Shown: positions 52,064 through 61,687, numbered from the stretch's first letter. The stretch: 64,000 nucleotides of DNA from Kitasatospora xanthocidica (GCF_014656195.1 NZ_BNBY01000016.1:100471-164470), one strand, 5' to 3'. Notes: generated by a model not told the origin, from the letters alone. A program made the numbers and translations.

Positions 52064-52611
52064 GCGGCGCCGCGCCTCGACGCGAGGGGCCTGAGGGCGC
52101 TCCCGGGGACGGGACCGGCCGCGAACTCGCCCGGCCGGGCTCGGTCCGCCACAGCCTGATCGAGCTGGCGCTGCCCGCCGTCCTCGCCGAGGTGCTGTTC
52201 GGCCTGGTCGGCGGGTGGCCCGGGGCGGGCGCCGGCGCGGTCCTGCTGACCGTGACCGGGCTGCTCGTCGCCCTCCGGGTGGCCGGAGCGGGATCCGGGG
52301 CCCGCACGCTGCGCAACCGGGCGTGGCAGATGGAGGCGTACGAGCCCGGCCTCGGTGACTGGCGCTGGACGGTCCGTCAAGGGCTCGACCCCGAGGGGGA
52401 CCCCGGGCCGCTGCGCTTCCGCCTCCAGCGGCTGTACGCGGTCCGGCTCACGGAGGTCCACGGCCTGGACCCGTGGGCCGACGGCGAGCGGGTGGCCGAA
52501 CTCCTCGGGCCCCGGCTGTGGCCGTGGATCGACCCGTCGGGGCCCGCCCCGGCCGAGGCCTTCCCGGCGGAGGTGCTGCGCGAGCTCGTTGACCGGCTCG
52601 ACTCCCTGTGA
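52060..52611 (+). CDS. Small membrane protein of the MoxR operon
   Basis: A 183-aa protein from TTG 52060, overlapping the previous stop (TTGA). It has two hydrophobic segments (ALPAVLAEVLFGLVG and GAVLLTVTGLLVALRVAG), then a soluble tail with WQMEAYEPGLGDWRWTVRQG and RFRLQRLYAVRLTEVHGLDPWADGERVAELLGPRLWPWIDP. Similar proteins accompany DUF4129/MoxR genes in actinobacteria. Function unknown. Confidence 0.7.
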   Translation: MSGAAPRREGPEGAPGDGTGRELARPGSVRHSLIELALPAVLAEVLFGLVGGWPGAGAGAVLLTVTGLLVALRVAGAGSGARTLRNRAWQMEAYEPGLGDWRWTVRQGLDPEGDPGPLRFRLQRLYAVRLTEVHGLDPWADGERVAELLGPRLWPWIDPSGPAPAEAFPAEVLRELVDRLDSL

Positions 52612-52676
52612 CCCACCGCGTTCCGGGGCGGCCACGCCACCCACCACCGTTGACCGAACCGTTCTGCAGGAGCGTC

Positions 52677-53759
52677 ATGTCCGACCTTTCGACCAGCCCC
52701 AACGGCTCCGCCCCGTCCGTACCCGGGCCCGGCGGTCCGGCCGCGCCCGCCGCCGTCCCGGGAGGAGCCGTCCCCGTAGCCTCGCCGCCGCTGACCCCGC
52801 AGCAGGCCGGTGAGCGGGCCCGTGCGGTGATCGCGGAGATCGAACGGGCCGTGGTCGGCAAGCCCGAGGCCCTGCGGCTGGTCATGCTCGGCGCCCTCGC
52901 CGGCGGGCACGTCCTGATCGAGGACCTGCCCGGACTCGGCAAGACCCTGCTGGCCCGCTCCTTCGCGACCACCCTCGGCCTGGACTTCCGCCGGATCCAG
53001 TTCACCCCCGACCTGCTGCCCTCGGACGTCACCGGCGCGCCCTTCTACGAGCGCGGCACCGGCGAGATGGTGTTCCGGCCGGGACCGCTGTTCACCCAGC
53101 TGCTGCTGGCCGACGAGATCAACCGGACCCCGCCCAAGACCCAGGCCGCCCTGCTGGAGGCGATGGCCGAGGGGCAGGTCTCCGTCGACGGCGCCACCCG
53201 CCGCCTGCCGGACCCCTTCCTGGTCATCGCCACCGCCAACCCGATCGAGTACGAGGGCACCTACTCCCTCCCCGAGGCCCAGCTCGACCGATTCCTGCTG
53301 CGCGTGCGCATGGGCTACCTCCCCACCGCCACGGAGGCGGCGATGCTGCGCGCCAGGATCGACCGGGCGGCCCCCGAGCCGCTCCTGGAGACCGTGGCCG
53401 GTCCGGCGGAACTGCTCGCCATGCGCGCCGCGGTGGAACGGGTGGAGGTCGACGACGACCTGGTCGAGTACGTCATCGCCCTCGTCGACGCGACCCGCCA
53501 CGACCAGCAGATCCAGGTCGGCGCCTCGCCCCGCGGCGGCCTGGCGCTGATCCAACTGGCCCGCGCCCACGCCATGGTGGAGGGCCGCGACTACCTGACG
53601 CCCGAGGACGTCAAGGCGCTCGCCGGCCCGGCCCTGGCCCACCGGATCACGCTCAAGCCGGAACTGTGGGTACGCCAGATCGAGGCGGACGACGTGATGG
53701 CCCGGCTGGTCGCCTCCGTCCCGGCACCGCGGACGCTGCCCCGCGCGGGGACCCGGTGA
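52677..53759 (+). CDS. MoxR family AAA+ ATPase
   Basis: A 360-aa protein. After a Pro/Ala-rich N-terminal 40 residues comes AAA_3: GKPEALRLVMLGALAGGHVLIEDLPGLGKT (Walker A GLGKT), LLADEINRTPPKTQAALLEAMAEGQV (Walker B LADEIN) and ATANPIEYEGTYSLPEAQLDRFLLR (sensor 1 and arginine-finger region). ATG 52677 has caggag 6 bases upstream; GTG 52608 would overlap the previous stop but lacks a good site. MoxR ATPases act as chaperones for vWA/DUF58 partners, here the next gene. Confidence 0.88.
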   Translation: MSDLSTSPNGSAPSVPGPGGPAAPAAVPGGAVPVASPPLTPQQAGERARAVIAEIERAVVGKPEALRLVMLGALAGGHVLIEDLPGLGKTLLARSFATTLGLDFRRIQFTPDLLPSDVTGAPFYERGTGEMVFRPGPLFTQLLLADEINRTPPKTQAALLEAMAEGQVSVDGATRRLPDPFLVIATANPIEYEGTYSLPEAQLDRFLLRVRMGYLPTATEAAMLRARIDRAAPEPLLETVAGPAELLAMRAAVERVEVDDDLVEYVIALVDATRHDQQIQVGASPRGGLALIQLARAHAMVEGRDYLTPEDVKALAGPALAHRITLKPELWVRQIEADDVMARLVASVPAPRTLPRAGTR

Positions 53760-55162
53760 GCAGCGCAGCGATGGCCGTCGGGCCCCCGGAGCCGCCGGAC
53801 GCCAAAAGCCCGGGCAGCGGCGCGCGCCGCGACCGCCGCGACCGCCGCGCCCGCGAACTGGCCGTCGCCCGCAGCGTCCGCGCCACCGCCGAGGGCCTGC
53901 CCGACAGCCCGCCGTCACCGCACTGGCGGCCCGGTGAGCAGACCGTGCGCCTGCTCGTGGTGGCCACCGTCGCGGCCGTCGCCGCCCTGGCCACCGGCCA
54001 CGCCTGGCTGCTCGCCCCGGCGGCCTTCGCGGCCGCCCTGCTCGCGCTGGCGGCCCCCGGCCGCACCCGCCCCACCCGGCTCTCCGCCGAGAGCACCGTC
54101 CGGCCGCAGCGCTGCTTCGAGGGCGAACCCGTGGCCGTGCACGTCACCGTGCACCACGACGGCCGGATCGGCGCGCCCGAGCCCGTGGTGACGCTCGGCC
54201 CCGGCCTCGCCCTGGACGCGCTGACCGTCACCCCCACCGGTGTCGACCTCGTCCTCCGCGCCGACAGCTGGGGCCGACGGCACCTGGGCGTCGTCGACGT
54301 CGACGTGCCGGACGTCCGCGGCCTGACCCGTCGCACCGTCCGCGCGGACCTCGGCACCGTCGACGTCTTCCCCGTCCCCGACGCCGCCCGCCTCACCCCG
54401 ATCCCGGTCCGCCTGCCCGAGCGGATCGGCGAGCACACCACCGCGCACGAGGGCACCGGCGTCGAGGTCGTCGGCGTCCGCCCGCACGTGCCCGGCGAAC
54501 GGCAGCGGCGGATCCACTGGCCGTCCACGACCCGCCGCGACGCCGTCCAGATCAACCAGTTCGCCGCCGAACGCGCCGCCGACGCGGTCGTCCTGCTCGA
54601 CACGCTCGCCGACTACATCGACGCCGCCAACGGGTCGCGCAGCCTGGACGAAACCCTGCGCGCCGCCACCGGACTGGTCCGGGCCTACCTGCGGCGGCAC
54701 GACCGGATCGGCCTCGTCGCGGTCGGCGGGCGCCTGCGCCTGCTCACCGCGGCGACCGGGGAGCGGCAGCTCTACCGCATCGTGGAGAGCGTGCTGGAGG
54801 TCCGTCAGGACCGCCACCCGCGCGGCCCGCTCCCGCCCCTGCCGCTCGCGGCGCTGCCCGGCCACGCCCTCGTCTACGCCTTCACACCGCTCGCCGACCG
54901 GCGCGTCCTCGACGTCCTCGGCCAGGTCCGCGAGCGCGGCAACCCGCTCGTCGTGGTGGAGATCCCGGTCGGCGAACCGGAGGCCCGCCCCGGCGACGAG
55001 ACCGACGCCCTCGCGCTGCGCCTGTGGCGCGCGGAACGCGAGGCGATGCGCGCCACCCTGCGCGGCCGCGGCATCCCGGTGGTCCGCCACACACCCGGCG
55101 AGACCCTGGACCTGGCCCTCGCGCCCCTGCTGCGCCGCCGAATCGTGGGAGCCGCCCGATGA
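53756..55162 (+). CDS. DUF58 family protein
   Basis: A 468-aa protein from GTG 53756 (GTGA overlap with MoxR). Two hydrophobic helices lie at about 65-105. The DUF58 signature is GERQRRIHWPSTTRRDAVQINQF, and a vWA-like strand-helix region follows (AVVLLDTLADYID). DUF58 proteins are membrane-tied partners of MoxR ATPases. Its stop overlaps the next ATG. Confidence 0.87.
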   Translation: MSSAAMAVGPPEPPDAKSPGSGARRDRRDRRARELAVARSVRATAEGLPDSPPSPHWRPGEQTVRLLVVATVAAVAALATGHAWLLAPAAFAAALLALAAPGRTRPTRLSAESTVRPQRCFEGEPVAVHVTVHHDGRIGAPEPVVTLGPGLALDALTVTPTGVDLVLRADSWGRRHLGVVDVDVPDVRGLTRRTVRADLGTVDVFPVPDAARLTPIPVRLPERIGEHTTAHEGTGVEVVGVRPHVPGERQRRIHWPSTTRRDAVQINQFAAERAADAVVLLDTLADYIDAANGSRSLDETLRAATGLVRAYLRRHDRIGLVAVGGRLRLLTAATGERQLYRIVESVLEVRQDRHPRGPLPPLPLAALPGHALVYAFTPLADRRVLDVLGQVRERGNPLVVVEIPVGEPEARPGDETDALALRLWRAEREAMRATLRGRGIPVVRHTPGETLDLALAPLLRRRIVGAAR

Positions 55163-55935
55163 CCGGCCGCCCGATCACCGGCGCGTCTACCGGCCGCCCG
55201 ATCACCGGCGCGTCGACCGGCCGCCCGACGAGCGACGCGTCGAACCGCCGCCCGAGCGGACCGGCCCGCGCGCTCGCCGAACCGGCCCGCCGCTCCCGGA
55301 CCGCCCGGCGCGGCGACTGGGCCTCCCGGCTGGAGCGCGCCGCCCTGCGCGGCACCGGCACCGCCCTTGCCCTGGCCGCGGCGGGCACCGGAGACGGCAC
55401 GGTCACCGACCGGCTCGGGCCCGTCGGCCTCCTCCCGGTCGCCGTCGGCGCCCTCTGGGCCGCCGTCCCCGCACCGGACGGCCCCGCCGCCAGGACCTGG
55501 CCGGCGCGGCTGTCCGCCGCCCGCACCACGCTCCTCTGCGCCGGATCCGTCCTGCTCGCCGCCCTCGGCGAGCCGTCCTGGTGGCGGGCGCTCGCGGTGA
55601 CCGTGCTGCTCGCCGCCCACCTGCTGCTGCTCGACGCGCTCGGGCCCGGGAGTCCGACCATCCGCCCCGCCGCGGCGGCCACCGCCCTCACCGCCTCGTT
55701 GCTGGTCCTGCCGCCGGCCTTCGCCCCCACGGGGGCGGGCGAGTGGTCGCGGCCCTTCGCCCTGCTGGGCCTGGTCACGGCCGCCGCCGGTGTGGGCCTG
55801 GCCCTGCGCTCCGACCGGACGCAGCCCCCGGCCGCGGCGGAACCCCGGCCGGACCCCGGTGGCCCGGCCCGCCCGCGCGAGCCGGCCTGCCCGCGCGAGC
55901 CGGCCCGCCGCCGTCCGGCCCGGCGCCGGCACTGA
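55159..55935 (+). CDS. Membrane protein ending the MoxR/DUF58 operon
   Basis: A 258-aa protein from ATG 55159 (ATGA overlap). The N terminus is repeated (TGRPITGAS twice, then TGRPTSDAS), followed by a basic region and four or five hydrophobic helices; the C-terminal 40 residues are Pro/Arg-rich with repeated PREPA units. I do not recognise the family. Coupling suggests it works with DUF58. Confidence 0.65.
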   Translation: MTGRPITGASTGRPITGASTGRPTSDASNRRPSGPARALAEPARRSRTARRGDWASRLERAALRGTGTALALAAAGTGDGTVTDRLGPVGLLPVAVGALWAAVPAPDGPAARTWPARLSAARTTLLCAGSVLLAALGEPSWWRALAVTVLLAAHLLLLDALGPGSPTIRPAAAATALTASLLVLPPAFAPTGAGEWSRPFALLGLVTAAAGVGLALRSDRTQPPAAAEPRPDPGGPARPREPACPREPARRRPARRRH

Positions 55936-56146
55936 GCACCGCGCCGTACGCCGTTCGCACCCGGCCCTCCCGCCGAACGCGGCCGTCCCGCCCGCGCGGG
56001 CCCGGTCCGTCATGAGCGCTGCCGGGAAACCCCGGTGATCCTCACGGGGCTGATCCACTAGGGTGACCGCCGACCAGCCGGGGCGATCATGCTCGCGAAC
56101 GGTGCGCCCACGGCATCACCCATCCATCTGACGGAGGATCTCAACC

Positions 56147-56686
56147 TTGGCCCTCAAGACCCGCATAGCCGCTGCCGCCCTCGGCACCGGTCTGGCGCTC
56201 ACCGTCGCCGTCCCGAGCGCGAGCGCCGACGACTACCACCCGTCCGGCGTCCCGAACGTCGTCTCCCTGGGCAGCGCCATCAGCCCGCACTGCCTGGAGA
56301 TCGGTGACTGGAGCACCGACAACGGCGCGGCTGCCCGGATGTGGTCCTGCACCGGCGGCGCCAACCAGAACTGGAGCCTGGTGAACGGCTCGCTGGTCGA
56401 CGCGAACAGCGGCAAGTGCCTGGAGATCGGCGGCTGGAGCACCGACAACGGCGCACCCTCCGAGCAGTGGGACTGCAACGGCGGCGCCAACCAGAAGTGG
56501 ATCTGGACCCACATCCCGGGCACCGGCTACACCCTGCGCAACGCGTGGAGCGGCAAGTGCCTGGACGTCCCGGGCGGGGCGAACACCAACGGTGTCCGCA
56601 TCCAGCAGTGGGACTGCTGGAACGGTAACAACCAGATCTGGTTCGCCTTCCCGGCCGGTCAGGGCTATCCCCCGGTCGACTACTAG
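56147..56686 (+). CDS. Secreted ricin-type beta-trefoil lectin
   Basis: A 179-aa protein from TTG 56147 with ggagg 9 bases upstream. The signal peptide TRIAAAALGTGLALTVAVPSASA ends at about residue 27 (AxA). The mature part has three QxW-type units (NQNW, NQKW, NQIW), with repeated CLEIGDWSTDNGA/CLEIGGWSTDNGA and paired cysteines, which makes one full beta-trefoil. There is no catalytic domain, so it is a stand-alone carbohydrate-binding exoprotein. Confidence 0.88.
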   Translation: MALKTRIAAAALGTGLALTVAVPSASADDYHPSGVPNVVSLGSAISPHCLEIGDWSTDNGAAARMWSCTGGANQNWSLVNGSLVDANSGKCLEIGGWSTDNGAPSEQWDCNGGANQKWIWTHIPGTGYTLRNAWSGKCLDVPGGANTNGVRIQQWDCWNGNNQIWFAFPAGQGYPPVDY

Positions 56687-56726
56687 GGTCGTCCGGGCGA
56701 GCCTCCCGCCCCAGCCCGGTAGTGGC

Positions 56727-57101
56727 TCAGTGGAGACAGAAGCAGAACGGGTGACCGGCCGGGTCGGCGTAGACGCGCCAGTTGGCGTCGGGGCGGAGCC
56801 GGTCGGTCCGCTCCAGGAGGGTCGCGCCGAGGGCGAGCGCCCGCTCCTCCTCGGTGTCGAGGTCGTCGACGTCGAAGTCCAGGTGGAGTTGTTGCGGGCG
56901 CTCCTGGCCGGGCCATTCGGGCGGCCGGTAGCCGTCGACGCGCTGGCAGGCCAAGGGCGTTCCCTCGAAGCCGTGCACCTCGACCCAGTCCGGATCGTCC
57001 GGGTCCGGGACGACCCGGCCGCCGAGCAGGGCCGCGTAGAACTCCGCGAGCCGTAGCGGGTCGGCGCAGTCCAGGGCGACCGCCTGCAGCTTCCGAATCA
57101 C
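56727..57101 (-). CDS. VOC family (glyoxalase-like) protein
   Basis: A 124-aa protein: LQAVALDCADPLRLAEFYAALLGGRVVPDPDD at the start, QQLHLDFDVDDLDTEEERALALGATLLE and the end VYADPAGHPFCFCLH are typical of the actinobacterial Glyoxalase_6 type. Metal-ligand candidates are the His in LHLDF and residues near the C terminus. Single gene; substrate unknown. Confidence 0.82.
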   Translation of the reverse strand: MIRKLQAVALDCADPLRLAEFYAALLGGRVVPDPDDPDWVEVHGFEGTPLACQRVDGYRPPEWPGQERPQQLHLDFDVDDLDTEEERALALGATLLERTDRLRPDANWRVYADPAGHPFCFCLH

Positions 57102-57279
57102 GTCCGAACGCCTTCCGTCTCACGTGCCGGTGCCCGCGACCGGCGCTCGCACCGGAGCGCATACCCACTGCCGGGGCGGGCAATGCGCGGTCGTGCGCCG
57201 GAGCGCGCCGACGGCCGGCGTCCGGCGTCCGGCCGCTCGGACCAGCAACCGCTGCTCGGACCGGCAACGGGTGCTCCGC

Positions 57280-58608
57280 TCAGCCGATGGTGACCACCCG
57301 GGCCCACTCCGGTGGGCTCTCCGGCCGGTAGTCCGGGTCGTCCTCGTCGTAGCCGGCGGGGCGGGCGAAGAGGCCGACGACCGTGCGGCAGGGCGGGGGG
57401 CTGGACGGCCACGGGGTCTGGCCGTCGGTCAGGACCACCACGACGTCCGGCCGGGGCGTCGACCGCAGTGCCGCGCCGAACCCGGCTCGAAGGTCCGTCC
57501 CGCCACCGCCGAGCAGTGGGATGCCCGCCGTCCGGCACAGGGTGTGCACGGCCTGGGCGGCCGCGTCGCAGGGGACCACCGTGACCTGGTCCCGGCCGCC
57601 GACCGCCCGGCTGATCGCCGCGACCTCCAGCAGTGCGCTGCCCAGCTCGTCGTCGGAGACCGACCCGGAGGTGTCGATGACCACCGCGACCCGCGGCGGC
57701 CGCCGCCGCAGGCTCGGCAGCAGCACGCCCGGCACCCCGGCCGAGCGGCGGGCTGGGCGGCCGTAGCTGTAGTCCTCGCCCGCGCCGGGGCCGGAGACCG
57801 CCGAGCGCATCGCCGCGCCCAGCAGCTGCCGCCACGGCTGCGGCGGGTGGAAGGCCTCCTCGGCCCAGCGCTGCCAGCCCGCCGGGGCGTCGCCGGGGCG
57901 GCCCCGGATCCCCTCGGCGACCCGGAAGCGGACGGCGTCGCGCTCCTGCGCGGTCATCCCGTGGGCACCGTCGGGGCCGAGCTCCCAGGGCCGGTCGGTG
58001 CCGTCGGCGCCGCTGCCGCAGTCCAGCCAGGCCGCTTCCAGGCTGCGCGGGTGGAAGCGGTAGTCGCGCAGGTACTCCTCCATCAGCAGTCCCTCCGGCA
58101 GCAGGAGGGTGCCGGGCCGCAGGGCGCCCGCCGGGCGGACCAGCCCGTCTCCGTACACGTCGTCGTTGATCTCGCAGTCGGCGGCGATGTTGGTCCGCAG
58201 CTGTGCGGCGGGGCCCTCCAGGCCGAGCTCGCGGGCGATGCGCTCGCTGCGGCCGTGGTGGTCGCGCAGCAGGTGCGAGACCTCGTGGACCCACACGCCG
58301 GCGAGTTCCTCCACGGGGGTGCGGTCGACGAAGACCGGCGAGGCGTAGCAGCGCCAGTACCGGTCCACGGCCATGGTCGGCACCTGCCGCGACTCCACCA
58401 GGTGGAGCGCGAACAGGGCGGTCGCCAGGTACGGCCGGGCCCGGGCGGCCTGCAGCCGGGCCGCGTACAGCTTCTCCCAGTCCAGTACGGTCTCCCGGTT
58501 CAGCGGCTTCTCCCGGCTCAGCGCGTTCTCCCGGCTCAGGCCGTTCTCCCGGTCCAGCGCGTTCTGCCGGTCCGGTGCGACGGGCGTCGCGGCGGCGGCC
58601 GTGTTCAT
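57280..58608 (-). CDS. DUF2201/vWA-like putative metallopeptidase
   Basis: A 442-aa protein. The N terminus carries a heptad-like repeat (RENxLSRE, about 15-37). HEVSHLLRDHH (about 109) is a zinc HExxH-like motif with Glu replacing nothing essential. RVAVVIDTSGSVSDDELGSALLEV (DxSxS, a MIDAS-like site) and VVLTDGQTPW form a C-terminal vWA-type fold. The pairing of a DUF2201 metallopeptidase-like domain with a vWA domain is known next to MoxR ATPases. Its ATG overlaps the stop of the ATPase gene (ATGA, 58605-58608). Confidence 0.8.
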   Translation of the reverse strand: MNTAAAATPVAPDRQNALDRENGLSRENALSREKPLNRETVLDWEKLYAARLQAARARPYLATALFALHLVESRQVPTMAVDRYWRCYASPVFVDRTPVEELAGVWVHEVSHLLRDHHGRSERIARELGLEGPAAQLRTNIAADCEINDDVYGDGLVRPAGALRPGTLLLPEGLLMEEYLRDYRFHPRSLEAAWLDCGSGADGTDRPWELGPDGAHGMTAQERDAVRFRVAEGIRGRPGDAPAGWQRWAEEAFHPPQPWRQLLGAAMRSAVSGPGAGEDYSYGRPARRSAGVPGVLLPSLRRRPPRVAVVIDTSGSVSDDELGSALLEVAAISRAVGGRDQVTVVPCDAAAQAVHTLCRTAGIPLLGGGGTDLRAGFGAALRSTPRPDVVVVLTDGQTPWPSSPPPCRTVVGLFARPAGYDEDDPDYRPESPPEWARVVTIG

Positions 58609-59840
58609 CGGCCCGCCTTCTGCGCGACCCGGGCGGCGGCGCGGTCGGCCCGGCGGGAGAGCGCCAGCGCCGGGGCGAGCCGCTCGATCGACTCCGGCAC
58701 GTCCCAGTCGTCCCGGCGCAGCGAGGCCAGCGTGGTGGCCGGGACGACCAGCAGGTCCGGTGCCCCGGTCTCCAGGGCCCGGGCCAGCAGTGCCCAGGCC
58801 GCGTCCCAGCGCTGACGGTCCGGCCGGTTGCGCACCGCCGCGACCACCCCGTCCAGCACCGCCTGGCGCAGGTCCCCGCGCTCGGGCAGGTCGGCGCCGG
58901 CCGGGTCGGCGAGCAGGTCCTCCGGGTCGGGCAGGTCCATCCGGTCCATGCTCGCCATCAGTTCGAGCCCGGGCCCGTCCCCGACGGTGCCGCGGACCAG
59001 CAGCGACAGCACCTCCCGGGAGGAGCCGGCGGCGGTCGCGAAGGCGATCAGCCGCAGCGTCATGTCCCAGCTGCGCGGTGACGGCCAGGCGCCGCCGCGG
59101 CGGGTCTCGGTGGTGGGCAGCCGGTGCACCAGGTCCGGGCGGGCGGTGAGCAGCCCGCACACCGCGCGCCGGGCGAAGGCGACGGCCTGCGGCAGCGCCT
59201 GCGGGTCGAGCCGGGGCAGGGCGGCCACCGGCCAGACGCCGCCGAGGCCGCGCACCACCACCTCGTGGTCGTGCACCCAGGAGAGGTGGACGAAGCGGTT
59301 GGCCAGCGGCGGGCTCAGCTCCCAGCCGTCGGCCGCCGACGCGCGCGGGTTGGCGGCGGCGACGATCCGTACGCCCGGCGGGAGCCGGAGCGTGCCGATG
59401 CGGCGTTCCAGGACCACCCGGAGCAGTGCGGCCTGGACGGCGGGCGGCGCGGTGGACAGCTCGTCCAGGAAGAGCAGCCCGCGTCCGGCCCGCACCAGCC
59501 GCACCGCCCACTCCGGCGGGGCCATCGGGACGCCCTGCTGCGCCGGGTCGTCGCCGACGATCGGCAGTCCGGAGAAGTCGGAGGGCTCGTGGACGCTGGC
59601 GATCACCGTGGTGAGCGGCAGCTCCAGGGCCTCGGCGAGCTGGTTGATCGCGGCGGTCTTGCCGATGCCGGGCTCGCCCCAGAGCAGGACGGGCAGGTCG
59701 GCGGCGACGGCGAGGGTGAGGGCCTCCAGCTGGCTGTCGGCGCGGGCTTCGGTGGCGCTGTCGCCGAGGAGGTCGAGCAGTCGGCGGGCGACGTCGAGCC
59801 GGGCGGCTTCGGGGGCGAGTTCGGGCGTGGAAACGGGCAT
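58605..59840 (-). CDS. MoxR-like AAA+ ATPase
   Basis: A 411-aa protein. Walker A is GEPGIGKT, Walker B LLFLDELSTAPPAVQAALLRVVLERR, sensor 1 VAAANP, and ELSPPLANRF holds the arginine-finger region. It is co-translated with the DUF2201/vWA protein, its likely partner. It is unrelated in position to the MoxR gene at 52677 and belongs to a different subfamily. Confidence 0.87.
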   Translation of the reverse strand: MPVSTPELAPEAARLDVARRLLDLLGDSATEARADSQLEALTLAVAADLPVLLWGEPGIGKTAAINQLAEALELPLTTVIASVHEPSDFSGLPIVGDDPAQQGVPMAPPEWAVRLVRAGRGLLFLDELSTAPPAVQAALLRVVLERRIGTLRLPPGVRIVAAANPRASAADGWELSPPLANRFVHLSWVHDHEVVVRGLGGVWPVAALPRLDPQALPQAVAFARRAVCGLLTARPDLVHRLPTTETRRGGAWPSPRSWDMTLRLIAFATAAGSSREVLSLLVRGTVGDGPGLELMASMDRMDLPDPEDLLADPAGADLPERGDLRQAVLDGVVAAVRNRPDRQRWDAAWALLARALETGAPDLLVVPATTLASLRRDDWDVPESIERLAPALALSRRADRAAARVAQKAGR

Positions 59841-59893
59841 GGGTGATCACCTTGAGGAGTGGAAGACGGAGCGGTACGGGTACTGACGGACCG

Positions 59894-61264
59894 TCAGTTG
59901 CGGGTGGCGAGGCGCGGGTGGGCGCGGAGGGAGAAGTGGCGCGGACGGGGCCGGAAGGCGCCGTCACGCGGGGGTGTGCGGTAGGTGCGCGGGCGAGTGT
60001 GTGCCGGGTAGTCCAGGCCGGAGCGGCTCAGCCCCGTCCGGTAGAGGCCGTACGTGATCCGCCGCTGCGCGGCCGCCGCCAGTTCGTCGCGCAGCGGGCC
60101 GTCGCGCAGCACCGCCTCCGGGCCGAGCAGGCCCTCGATCACGGCCAGCGCCCCGGCGGTGTCGCCGTGGTCCAACCGCTCGCGGACACCGGCCAGTTCC
60201 TGCGGGTTGCGGTGCGCCAGGTCGACCGCGCGCAGGCACGGCAGCGGGCTGCCGGACAGGGCGGACAGCAGCTCCTCGCGCCGTAGTTGGGCCGGATCGT
60301 GGTCGAGCGGGGTGAGCACCCCGTCGACCAGGCCGATCCGGTGCCACGCGCCGCGGCAGTCCACCAGCCGCTGGAACTCCGGCGGATCGGACCGGTCCGT
60401 CCGGGGCGGGTGCCCGGGCGCCAACGCGGCGGCCACCAGCGGGTGCAGCCGGTCCGGCTCGATCGCGCCACGGCGGAGCAGGTCGAGGTCGGGCGGCTCC
60501 CAGGTCGCGGCGTCGGGCAGCAGGGGCAGCGCCGGGGTGCCGCGGACGGCCTCGGTCACGGACCCGTCCGCCCCGAGGACCAGCCGCCGGCGCCCGAGCC
60601 GTACCAGGACGGGCCCGTCGGGGAGCCCGTCGGCACGCAGCAGCAGCGCGGCCTCGGCGGCCCACCGGTCGGCGGCGGGGTGCCGCTCGGGGTCGTCGAA
60701 CCGGCTGTCGTACGGGCGAGTTGGAGCACTCGGCCCGGCCCGTTCAGCCAACTCCCCGCTGCGCCCGGCGTCCCAGAGGTGCCGGTGCAGGTCGTAGCGG
60801 AACCGGCGGCTGGGGCGTGGACGTGGGTGCGGGGCACGGCTGTCGCCGCCGGAACCGTCCCAGAGCGCGAGGGCGATCCGCTGGCCGTACTCCGCCCAGG
60901 CGGGCGGCGTACGGACCACCAGGGACGCCGGGCGCTCGCCCGGGTAGCGGGCCAGGGCCATGGTGAGCCCGGGCCGCAGCATCCCGTCGGGCGCGGATCG
61001 CGGCAGGTGCCAGCGGAGCAAGTCCGGTGCGAGGCACCGGAGATCGGCGCGTACCCGGTTCGCGAGTTCCCGGCCGTGGGTGCGCGCGACGTCCCCGAGG
61101 CGGAAGTCGACCTCGACGTTGGCGGCCGCGCAGGCCCCGGCCCAGTCGCCGGCCAGACGGCGGGCGGTGGCGGTTTCGATCATGGAGGGCGGCACGGCGT
61201 ACTCGCGTACGCGCCGCCAGAAGGACGTGCGGGAGTCGTCCCCGTTCGCGGTGGAAGTGAGCAT
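59894..61264 (-). CDS. Hypothetical protein of the second MoxR locus
   Basis: A 456-aa protein starting at ATG 61264 (GTG 61270 also possible). No membrane helices or motif I recognise; it is Arg/Leu/Asp-rich with helical stretches (LAGDWAGACAAANVEVDFRLGDVARTHG, LLRADGLPDGPVLVRLGRRRLVLGADGSV). It is first in the transcript and lies 53 bases before the ATPase gene, so it probably belongs to the same complex. The tail is basic (RPRPRHFSLRAHPRL). Confidence 0.65.
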   Translation of the reverse strand: MLTSTANGDDSRTSFWRRVREYAVPPSMIETATARRLAGDWAGACAAANVEVDFRLGDVARTHGRELANRVRADLRCLAPDLLRWHLPRSAPDGMLRPGLTMALARYPGERPASLVVRTPPAWAEYGQRIALALWDGSGGDSRAPHPRPRPSRRFRYDLHRHLWDAGRSGELAERAGPSAPTRPYDSRFDDPERHPAADRWAAEAALLLRADGLPDGPVLVRLGRRRLVLGADGSVTEAVRGTPALPLLPDAATWEPPDLDLLRRGAIEPDRLHPLVAAALAPGHPPRTDRSDPPEFQRLVDCRGAWHRIGLVDGVLTPLDHDPAQLRREELLSALSGSPLPCLRAVDLAHRNPQELAGVRERLDHGDTAGALAVIEGLLGPEAVLRDGPLRDELAAAAQRRITYGLYRTGLSRSGLDYPAHTRPRTYRTPPRDGAFRPRPRHFSLRAHPRLATRN

Positions 61265-61687
61265 CAGCACTCACTCTTCGCGGACGGGACCCCCATTCTG
61301 TGATCAGCGTGAGTGGTCATCGTCGGGGAGCATAGCGCCCGCGGCCGGGCGCCGCCACAGGGTTTCGCCGCCCCGGTTCCGACCGGTGTGCCGGGCGCTC
61401 AAGGGCTGCTGGAACCCGGGTCGAGAAGGGTGGTTCATGGTGGCTTGGGTGTGTTCTGGTGGTGGGCGGAGAAGAACGCGGACCCCACGACCGGGGGCCG
61501 GGCGGGGCGGCGCGAGGGCCTGTCAGGGGCGTAGACGCTCGCGCATGGAGCTGAGTGCGGAGGCTATGGTTCGCCGGCCCGGAGTGGCATTGACTGGTGG
61601 ACACGAGGACGGACGCGAAGGGATCGCGGGATCCGGAGCGCGTCCGGCCGATCCGACTGGTTTCTACTCCGAGCGAGGGTGATCGTG
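61265..61687. other. Divergent intergenic region
   Basis: No convincing gene. It contains the promoters of the 456-aa gene (left) and the NmrA-like gene (right). I saw no clear operator. Confidence 0.4.

Noticed and set aside
53915..55090. 391-codon ORF antisense to DUF58
   Set aside because: Shadow frame of a high-GC gene; the sense strand has clear DUF58 motifs and operon overlaps.
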